A DNA stretch of 13,348 bases from NCBI GenBank assembly GCA_030603495.1, contig JAUVXR010000044.1:1-13348 (forward strand), given 5' to 3'. The notes under the pieces are model-generated. The model did no database searches, was not told the origin of the DNA, and was given only the letters and a program-made list of their open reading frames with translations. The position numbers and the translations under genes were made by a program. Position 1 is the stretch's first letter, and the number at the start of each line of letters is the position of its first letter. Positions 7,512 to 13,348 of this stretch are shown one piece after another. Source of the DNA: a bacterium (GTDB lineage Bacteria > Armatimonadota > Zipacnadia > Zipacnadales > Zipacnadaceae).

Positions 7512-7934
7512 ATGACCCAGTCACCCGGCCAGCGTGTTACTGTGTTTGTAATCGACGACGATGTACGCATGCTAGCCGTCTGTCGGCAGATACTAGAGCA
7601 TGCGGGCCACAACGTCCTGGTAGCTCAGCGAGGGGAAGATGCGATAGGCACATTCCACGAGCATCACCCTACTATTGACGTGGCTGTGGTAGACTGGAAG
7701 CTCCCTGATCTGAGCGGAGATGAAATAATAGAGCAGATGCTGGAAATTGACCCGGAGGCCAGAATAGTATTCTTCACTGGCTACGCTGTCGATGAAGAGA
7801 CGCGCCGGCGGGTCGAGCCCAAGACCAAGACCTTGCTGAGAAAGCCCTTTGATGGTCAGCAACTGCTTGATGCTATCCAGGCGGCCATGGGATCGGACAA
7901 TCACGACAGTGGCAGCCGAACCAGCAAGGGCTGA
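7512..7934 (+). CDS. Stand-alone CheY-like response regulator receiver protein
   Basis: This 140-residue protein consists almost entirely of one receiver domain (about 9-131). The phosphorylation set is complete: acidic pair D16/D17 in VIDDDV, phospho-acceptor D61 in VVDWKLPDLSG, switch threonine T89 in FFTGY, and lysine K111 in LLRKPF. No DNA-binding or enzymatic output domain follows, so it would signal by protein contact with a kinase, phosphotransfer protein or other partner. The short tail (SDNHDSGSRTSKG) is polar. GGAGG lies 4 nt before the ATG at 7512. No histidine kinase is visible nearby. The flanking sequence is debris on both sides, so its partner cannot be inferred from position. 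Confidence 0.93.
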   Translation: MTQSPGQRVTVFVIDDDVRMLAVCRQILEHAGHNVLVAQRGEDAIGTFHEHHPTIDVAVVDWKLPDLSGDEIIEQMLEIDPEARIVFFTGYAVDEETRRRVEPKTKTLLRKPFDGQQLLDAIQAAMGSDNHDSGSRTSKG

Positions 7935-8173
7935 TCGAGAAGGCGATTGAGGTAGTGTCCACCTGATGGCTGGCCAACCCGACAGCCTCAACAGTAACAA
8001 CCGTCTATTCTGCACTGGCAGAAAGGTACTGTCGCGTCTGTAACGTGTCCTGTGCGGTAGCCCGAACACGTGCAGAACCTTCACTTCGGGGCAATCTGAG
8101 ACGTTTTCAATGCTTGCCGTACAGAACAAGAAGGAAATCGAGATCCTGCTGTCGAATAGCTAAGGCAGCGGTG
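7935..8173 (+). other. Non-coding spacer with a possible transposase/integrase fragment
   Basis: I see no intact gene here. One short frame ending at 8163 reads FSMLAVQNKKEIEILLSNS. The part KKEIEILL resembles the start of many integrase-type transposases (typically KEIEILLLRHQ), but the match is too short to call. A 62-codon frame (8045-8233) crosses into the inverted repeat and shows no family features. Confidence 0.3.
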
Positions 8174-8348
8174 AGAGACTATCGAATGAGCGATGGCTAT
8201 CCAATTTCAAATGGGCAATTCCGGACAAGGTGAGTAGTCACCAGAAATGTGATAGTGCCTTCTATTCTTGTGGGGAGGTGTAGAACATGCAGACAGGCCT
8301 TTTGGCTGGTGTTGATTATGCAGTAATCGTTGTCTATCTATTGGGAAT
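8174..8348 (+). repeat. Right arm of the imperfect inverted repeat (symporter upstream region and first codons)
   Basis: This is the intact-looking partner of the copy at 6728-6900. It contains a small hairpin GGTGA-GTAG-TCACC (8229-8242), the GGGGAGG ribosome site (8272-8278) 8 nt before the symporter ATG, and the first 20 codons. A 15-codon frame MSDGYPISNGQFRTR (8188-8235 region) is present in both arms at the same position. The two arms lie about 1.27 kb apart and enclose the aminotransferase fragment, the broken gene and the receiver. Confidence 0.85.
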
Positions 8349-10098
8349 GGTTGGACTCGGATTCTGGATGTCCAAGCGTCAGAAAACCTCGAAGGACTAC
8401 TTCCTGGCGGGACGCAGGATGGGCTGGCTTGTCTTGGGGCCGTCGATATTGATATCACTGACCAGCGGTATTTCGATGCTAGGCGGCCCCGGGTACTCAT
8501 ACAGCCACGATCTGCAGTTTCCCCCTGCAGGTGCGATGCTGATTGTTCCAATTACCTTGGTGGTCGTCTACGTTATTGTGCCGATACTTTATCCCCTGTC
8601 ACTTACCACCGCCTACACGTACTTGGAGTACCGTTTTGGCTTAAGCGTACGGCTCCTGGGTAGTGGCCTATTCATCCTGCAGCGCGGCGGCTGGTTGGCA
8701 ACAGCCATCTTTGCTCCCTCGGTAGCGCTGGCCGCGGTGATTAATGTACCCGGGTTAACTGAGCCGCAGGAGGCAATGCTGGCGGTGGTGGTAATAGGTA
8801 CCGTGGCTACACTATATACTACGATGGGAGGGATCGAGGCGGATATCTGGAGTGATGTCATACAGTTCTATGTGTTTGCCGGAGCACTGGTACTTATATG
8901 GTTCTACCTGCTACGTGACGTGGGCGGGTGGAACGAAGTGTGGCGTATCAGCAGCGAAGCTGGGCGTACTTTTCCGTTGCGCACTGTTAACGAATTCAAG
9001 AGTTGGATCTTCAATCCCAACCTGAGCCCCACGGTTGAGTTGACGTTTTGGTGGATTCTCATAAGTACATCACTGGGTATGCTTAAGGACGCCGGTACTG
9101 ACCAGATTACACTGCAGCGGTACTTCAGCGGTCGCAATATCACACAGACCATCCGCTCCATTTGGCTGGGATGGGTTGGCTTTATGCCAGTGTGTTTCCT
9201 GTTGCCACTCACCGGCGTCGGACTGTTTGCTTATTTCCATCTATACGGTGGCCAGCATCCTGCCATCCCGTCCAACCCTGATCAGGTGTTGCCCTACTTT
9301 GTGGCGGCTATCCTGCCGGTGGGAATCTCCGGGCTATTCATTGCTGCTCTGTTCGCCGCCACAATGTCCAGCGTTGACTCAGGCGTTAATTCTTTAAGCG
9401 CCAGCTGCATTACCGACTTCTATCGGCGACTGCGGGGAACAGAAGGCACGAAGAGTAGCCGCAAAGCTTTTGACAAATTCATTGCAGCGGTTCTGGCGGT
9501 GGTGATTGTGGGAACAGTAGTGGCGATAGTGCTGAACATACCGCCCCTTAGTCGGGTGGTGAGCCAAGGCGGCGCGGCCTCCGGTGTGGCTATCGCAACC
9601 GTTCTTATCATAGCATTAATAGTAGCCTTACGTGCCTACGCTGGCCTGACCCTGCCGCTGATACGAAGAACTTTCGCCCGGATCGCTCCCGAGCATGGCG
9701 ATGAAGCCCACTACTTACGAATTTCGCGCTACGGCACTGTTGCCTGGGGCGTGGTGGCGACGGTTGCTGCGCTATACTGTGGAAGATTAGGTCAAATCTA
9801 TCAAATTGGTGTGATACTGATGGGCTTTTGGGGCGGGCCGCTGTTGGGCATTTTCTTCCTCGGTTTCCTCACGCGCCGCGCGAATGCAACGGGTGCAATT
9901 GTCGGAGCAATTGTCGGACTCATTGTCACCGTCATTTGGTGGCGACTAGGTTTCACGGTGTTTCTGTATAGTTTTGTGGGCTTAGTTCCAACCCTGGTTG
10001 TTGGTTACCTGGTTAGCCTGGCCACAGCCCGCCCGACGGCTGAGCAGATTGAGGGCATGACCACATATACTCGCTTCCCCATTGAGGAGCAAGACTAA
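8287..10098 (+). CDS. Sodium:solute symporter (SSS family) transporter
   Basis: This 603-residue inner-membrane protein should couple sodium entry to uptake of an organic solute. The family transports sugars, amino acids, carboxylates, proline and pantothenate; the substrate is not evident here. The N-terminus (DYAVIVVYLLGMVGLGFW, then DYFLAGRRMGWL) is the classic SSS opening. About 13 hydrophobic segments follow. The conserved loop and helix MSSVDSGVNSLSASCITDFY starts at about residue 360, matching the family's DS-N--S pattern before the D-Y motif. Length is normal (about 500-600). The ATG at 8287 has GGGGAGG 8 nt upstream. It is intact, unlike its neighbours. A transposase remnant follows immediately after the stop, and the decayed polysaccharide-degradation genes lie beyond it. 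A sugar or carboxylate substrate is plausible from that context but unproven. Confidence 0.95.
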   Translation: MQTGLLAGVDYAVIVVYLLGMVGLGFWMSKRQKTSKDYFLAGRRMGWLVLGPSILISLTSGISMLGGPGYSYSHDLQFPPAGAMLIVPITLVVVYVIVPILYPLSLTTAYTYLEYRFGLSVRLLGSGLFILQRGGWLATAIFAPSVALAAVINVPGLTEPQEAMLAVVVIGTVATLYTTMGGIEADIWSDVIQFYVFAGALVLIWFYLLRDVGGWNEVWRISSEAGRTFPLRTVNEFKSWIFNPNLSPTVELTFWWILISTSLGMLKDAGTDQITLQRYFSGRNITQTIRSIWLGWVGFMPVCFLLPLTGVGLFAYFHLYGGQHPAIPSNPDQVLPYFVAAILPVGISGLFIAALFAATMSSVDSGVNSLSASCITDFYRRLRGTEGTKSSRKAFDKFIAAVLAVVIVGTVVAIVLNIPPLSRVVSQGGAASGVAIATVLIIALIVALRAYAGLTLPLIRRTFARIAPEHGDEAHYLRISRYGTVAWGVVATVAALYCGRLGQIYQIGVILMGFWGGPLLGIFFLGFLTRRANATGAIVGAIVGLIVTVIWWRLGFTVFLYSFVGLVPTLVVGYLVSLATARPTAEQIEGMTTYTRFPIEEQD

Positions 10099-10179
10099 GG
10101 GGTAGGGCCGGCAATGCTGAGCTGCTTTATGACCGACATGGGGGATACGGGGCCAGTGAGAGCCGTATCAAGCAGCTCA

Positions 10180-10601
10180 AAGGCGACCGGCAAAGGGACC
10201 GACGTGCCCGCCGGGTTGCTAACGTCAGAGTCGCCTTCCCAGCTGAGAACCTGCTCCAGGACATCCCCGTAGATTTCCGGGCATTGCTCGAGCGTGAACC
10301 CTTCGATCAGGTTACCTTGGGTGGCCTGAATCCTAATCTGGACGCTGCCAACAGCGATTAGTTGCGCCAACGGCTGGACGACCGCGGCCTCGATCTGATT
10401 TCGGCCCATATCCGTGGCCGACGCGATAAGACCCAGGATGGGCGCAAGCTGCGCCGCTACGAGCGCCCCTGGATTGTGGAGTGGACCTGCGCTTGGTTGG
10501 CCAACTTCCACCGATTGGTCGTCCGCTGTGAACGTGAGCTGCAAATCTATGGCGCCTTCTTCCATCTCGCCTGTATCATGACCGTGCTCAATAGGTTATG
10601 A
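10180..10601 (+). pseudogene. IS5-type (DDE) transposase remnant
   Basis: The C-terminal part after a TAG at 10359-10361 reads RQRLDDRGLDLISAHIR, then KTQDGRKLRRYERPWIVEW, then CAWLANFHRLVVR and AFFHLACIMTVLNRL, ending at 10601. This closely follows the C-terminus of IS5-group transposases (qDGRKLRRYkRRWkVER-faWL-nfRRLvvRyE), including the catalytic glutamate in VEW. Before the TAG the same frame gives NPNLDAANSD, consistent with the D-AYDSD-LR segment. Another frame at about 10190-10250 reads GKGTDVPAGLLTSESPS, resembling the DGKGVPLG--L-SASP segment of the same families; this would imply a frameshift. The N-terminal DDE part and the left end are missing, and I could not recognise terminal inverted repeats. 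It begins just after the symporter stop. The long antisense frame over it (10095-10565) is a shadow. Confidence 0.8.
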
Positions 10602-10609
10602 AACCAGTT

Positions 10610-11076
10610 CTAGTACACCAGTGCCTCACTCGCTGCTCCAATGAATTCTACATAGTTGTGCACATACTGTGGTGGCAGCGGGTACATGCGGGGAGACGTG
10701 GTGTTCATCATTATCTGCCCGCTGCGTCCTGCGACCATCTCCCGAATCGCCTCAACCTTCGTCCGCATCTCTCCAGGTTTCGCCGTATACAGGTCCCGAT
10801 CCTGGACATAGCCCGTCAGGCAAATCCGCCCGTCTACGTACTCGAGCGCCTCGTCCAGGGCAATGTCGCCTTGGGGTGGTGGCTCCATCGGCTCGAGCAT
10901 GTCAAAGCCGACCTCCAGGAAATCATCGAGCGCCACCCTGACTCTGCCGTGGGAGTGGAGCGCAACCAGGTGACCAGTCTCGTGCACCATACCCACAAGA
11001 TGCTCGTGGTAAGGCGTCACCAGTTCGCGGAAGATATGTGGTGGTAACATCGCCGGCGTTGCCAGCTCCGCACCGC
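10610..11076 (-). pseudogene. 3' part of a uroporphyrinogen decarboxylase-like (URO-D) protein gene
   Basis: About 155 codons read GAELATPAMLPPHIFREL, then HEHLVGMVHETGHLVALHSH, DMLEPMEPPPQGD, and CLTGYVQDRDLYTAKPGEMR, ending at a TAG (10610). This is the C-terminal half of URO-D-superfamily proteins of the non-haem type often found beside glycosidases and methyltransferases in environmental bacteria. The N-terminal half is missing. Immediately upstream the sequence switches to the frame of a different gene (glycosidase-like) without a stop, start codon or ribosome site. It is therefore a truncated relic joined to that gene by a deletion or rearrangement. The last codon lies just after the transposase remnant on the other strand. 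Confidence 0.82.
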
Positions 11077-12967
11077 CCAGCGCATCTGCTCCGGTACGAA
11101 TAGTCCAACGTCGCCTGGGCTCATCCACGGAATAACCCGGCCCTTGGGGCCCATGTGCAGCTTCGCCCGGCGCACCTCGTCGCCCATGTATTCGATATAG
11201 ACTGGATACAGCGGGGTGTAGGTGGACGGCTCCGAGTTAATGCCGTAGACCTCATTGATCCAGGAGACATCCCAGATATCGTGATACCACGTGCCTGCCA
11301 CGAAGTCATATACTCCCAACTCGGGCATCTTTACCCCGGCTGCACTGCAGCCCTGCGCGATGGCATGGTAGTACTCGCCGAAAAGCTCGACATGTACCGT
11401 TGTCAAGCATGGTTTACAAATTGGCTTAGGTGCCAAGCTTGTAGGTGTTGGGTAGGAGTCCACCAGAAAGTCGATCTCACTTTGCATATGCTCGCCGCGG
11501 TAGGTCGGGCAGCCGGCGTTGGACCCTGGTGCGTATTCGCCCGGCCCGAGTGCGCAGTGTGTCTCTTCTTTCGAGCGATACCAATACATGGTCATGTAGT
11601 AGCCGACAATCTTGTATCCGCGCTGACGTGCCTGCGCCACAAATTCGAAGGCCTGCTTGTAGTCGCGGGGGTATTTAGTGGCAGACACATGGGACATGGA
11701 GCAGGACACCGCCGTAAGGCCCATGCGATCACACATATCCAGGAACCCGGGCCAGCGTCCGCTAAGCTGCGTCCAGTTCCTCCATGGCCCGATCTGTGTG
11801 AGCAGCCTTTCAGAACGGGGCACCGGCCCGATGCTGACGGCCTCCAGCGGGACGGTGGCGGTATAACCCGACCTATCCTGCACCTCCAGGCCATAGCGCA
11901 GTTCCCCCCTCGTCCCTGCTGGCCAGTCCGTGGTCATCTGGAAATTGGCGAAAAACCCGCTAACGTCCCACGCACTATAATAACTCATAAGAAACGCTGA
12001 ATCGCGCGAGATGGAGGTTGTCAGGATGTAGCGGGTACCACCATCTTTGAGACGAATCCGCTCGGCGCCCGCCAGTTGTGCCGACAGATCACCGCCGTAG
12101 ATTCCGCTCTCGGGGCATCAACGACCGTGACGCCCGCCGGGACATCCACGAAAAATCGAATCTCGGTCGGTTCCGGCGAACTAACCACAATACCAAATCG
12201 GCACGGGCTGGCAAAATCGCGGCACACGTGGATAGTATCGCGCAGCGAGTAAACATACGGCATGGTGAAGGTGAACAGCCGTTGATCTTCAGCAGAAAAC
12301 TCAACTTGCTCTGGGGCATGGTCGCCGGCAAATACCTGCAATTCGTCACTGGAAATGTGAGGGCCACGCATACGCAGCCCAACATATCGCCCCCGCGTCT
12401 TCAGATCGCGGAAGCGCAGGTTGTAGACCTACGGTGTACCTCTCTCTCTTCGAGCACGCCGAATTGCTCCCTGTCTCCCATCCGCCAGAAGTCAAAGTCG
12501 TCCGCCAGGTAGAAAGTCTCTCCATCGTCGCTGACTAGGACCTCGATGTGGTCCGGAAAGACGTCCGGACGGTGTGCCAGCCCACCCTGCAAGCGGATCG
12601 CCACCTCCTCAATCGGTTGAATCTCGCCCAAGTCGAGCTTGATCTGGGCGATGTGTGTACCATGCCAGCAAACAGCCTTGGGATCACTCCAGATGATTAA
12701 TTGATCCGACACGATCCCGTCGGTGAGGTCGGTCCCGTCTGTCCCCTCCTCCTTAGTCCGGCCAAAATTGGGCACCGGCAGCATCTTGTATGGTTTGTGC
12801 AATGCCAGGTTGACGCGCTGTTCCTAGCCCTGCGCACCGACTACCTCCGCGATCTGCTCTCCTTCCTGTGTGCAAATAGCCTCGTGGTGAACAGCTACTA
12901 GCAGCCCTCCGATTACCAGAAAGGCTGTCAACATCGCCCACAGCCGAACAACACGCTTAGCTTTCAT
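11077..12967 (-). pseudogene. Secreted F5/8C-domain, glycosidase-like protein gene, 3' truncated, with an amber stop and two frameshifts
   Basis: The gene starts at an ATG (12967) with AGGAGGAGG 8 nt upstream and encodes a signal peptide (MKAKRVVRLWAMLTAFLVIG then GLLVAV). A TAG at codon 48 (12824-12826) interrupts it. The same frame continues EQRVNLALHKPYKM into a discoidin/F5-8C-like carbohydrate-binding region (DLTDGI, IKLDLGEI, PDHIEVLVSDDGETFYL). Near 12420-12445, by a CT repeat, the reading moves to a second frame (YNLRFRDLKTRGRYVGLRM). At a four-base C/G run (12112-12115) it moves to a third (ESGIYGGDLSAQLAGAERI). That frame runs through a beta-rich section into a large domain with barrel-like segments (GYYMTMYWYRSKEE, VELFGEYYHAIAQG, RVIPWMSPGDVGLF). 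At about 11066-11080 the pattern ends and URO-D sequence begins. The enzyme family of the large domain is not recognised with certainty. Confidence 0.75.
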
Positions 12968-12975
12968 CTGTCTGT

Positions 12976-12984
12976 CCTCCTCCT
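12976..12984 (-). promoter_or_regulatory. Strong ribosome-binding site of the decayed secreted protein gene
   Basis: AGGAGGAGG on the minus strand lies 8 nt before the ATG at 12967. It fixes the true start upstream of the amber codon, which the longest uninterrupted frame (from about 12802) would miss. Confidence 0.8.
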
Positions 12985-13141
12985 ACAGATTGTTGCAGAA
13001 GCTATATTCCTTACTTATGCACCGGCTCTCGGAGGAGCCCGCCATACAGCTGCTATAAGCATCTCCCGGACTCGATGTCCCCAGAATGCTGTGACAATTC
13101 AGTGCGGTGAGACGAAAACCTCCGTGCGGCTTTCGCCGACG

Positions 13142-13348
13142 CTAGTACCGCCGGGCCTCGGAGATGCGGATCTCGCCGATCTGGCCGAAGAAATTGCCCC
13201 AGCCGGCATAGTTGGCATGATGGTGACGGCCCTGTTCATCAGCACACCAAAACGCGTAGCGGTCTAATATTCTGGTGCTGACGCTGAACTGCGCCTTGTG
13301 CTGCCGGTTGTTGACCAGCTTTCTTCCATCAGGGTTATGCATCTGCCA
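13142..13348 (-). CDS. C-terminal end of a LamG-like (concanavalin-fold) secreted protein, 5' end outside window
   Basis: The frame is open from the right edge to a TAG at 13142, giving 68 visible codons. The last residues, FFGQIGEIRISEARRY, match the closing strand of LamG/concanavalin A-like domains (typically F-G-IDEVRIS---RY). Aromatic and glycine-rich residues before it (HANYAGWGNFF) suit a beta sandwich. Such domains bind glycans or are parts of large secreted proteins. Its stop is 174 nt upstream of the decayed F5/8C gene start. This spacer holds a small CGGC-GAAA-GCCG hairpin just after the stop (13130-13142 region), a weak terminator candidate. Confidence 0.6.
   Translation of the reverse strand, partial: WQMHNPDGRKLVNNRQHKAQFSVSTRILDRYAFWCADEQGRHHHANYAGWGNFFGQIGEIRISEARRY

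Noticed and set aside
6728-8348. Inverted repeat arms as terminal repeats of a transposon
   Set aside because: One arm lies inside an intact transporter gene, no transposase is found between the arms, and no target duplication is seen.
10095-10565. 156-codon minus-strand frame antisense to the transposase remnant
   Set aside because: It lacks a ribosome site and family features and overlaps a recognisable IS5 C-terminus on the other strand; it also overlaps the symporter stop.
11155-12000. 281-codon plus-strand frame
   Set aside because: It lies antisense to the glycosidase-like sequence, has no recognisable domains, and is rich in Arg, His and Cys as expected for a shadow frame.
12824-12826. 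Pyrrolysine or other programmed recoding of TAG
   Set aside because: The same gene has two frameshifts and a truncated 3' end, so ordinary decay is simpler; no supporting tRNA or enzyme is in the window.
1-13348. CRISPR arrays, tRNA or rRNA genes
   Set aside because: I saw no regularly spaced direct repeats, no cloverleaf-like segment and no ribosomal RNA sequence.

Overview
The window looks like a chromosomal segment of an uncultured or poorly sampled environmental bacterium. GC content is moderate to high, TTG and GTG starts are common, and Shine-Dalgarno sites are strong. An exopolysaccharide locus lies beside polysaccharide-degradation-type genes (F5/8C-like, LamG-like, URO-D-like). That mix fits groups such as Armatimonadota, Chloroflexota, Hydrogenedentes or Planctomycetota, but the sequence alone does not settle the phylum.

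Left part (1-6080, all minus strand): an apparently intact polysaccharide operon. Reading 5' to 3' on the minus strand it contains a Wza-type export protein with several SLBB domains, a fused Wzz/BY-kinase chain-length regulator with a nine-tyrosine tail, a VanZ-family membrane protein, a class I SAM methyltransferase, and an O-antigen ligase/polymerase-like membrane protein that runs off the left edge. Ribosome-binding sites move two starts downstream of the longest frame: the kinase to a TTG at 4555 and the export protein to a GTG at 6080. A non-coding leader of about 300-400 nt with several perfect hairpins precedes the operon.

Middle part (6480-8286): mostly debris. It holds an inverted partial copy of the 5' region of the downstream transporter gene (6728-6900 against 8174-8348), a short DegT/DnrJ-type aminotransferase fragment, an unrecognised gene broken by a frameshift and a stop, and one intact stand-alone CheY-like receiver (7512-7934).

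Right part: an intact sodium:solute symporter (8287-10098) is followed directly by a decayed IS5-type transposase remnant (to 10601). Next, on the minus strand, a composite pseudogene joins the 5' part of a secreted F5/8C-domain, glycosidase-like gene (start at 12967, with an amber stop and two frameshifts) to the 3' end of a URO-D-like gene; the joint is near 11066-11080. The 3' end of a LamG-like secreted protein closes the window.

I found no CRISPR array, tRNA, rRNA or convincing new defence system. The most unusual features are the inverted duplication, the composite pseudogene and the structured leader of the polysaccharide operon. Several of the frame breaks lie on short homopolymer or dinucleotide runs, so some could be sequencing or assembly errors.
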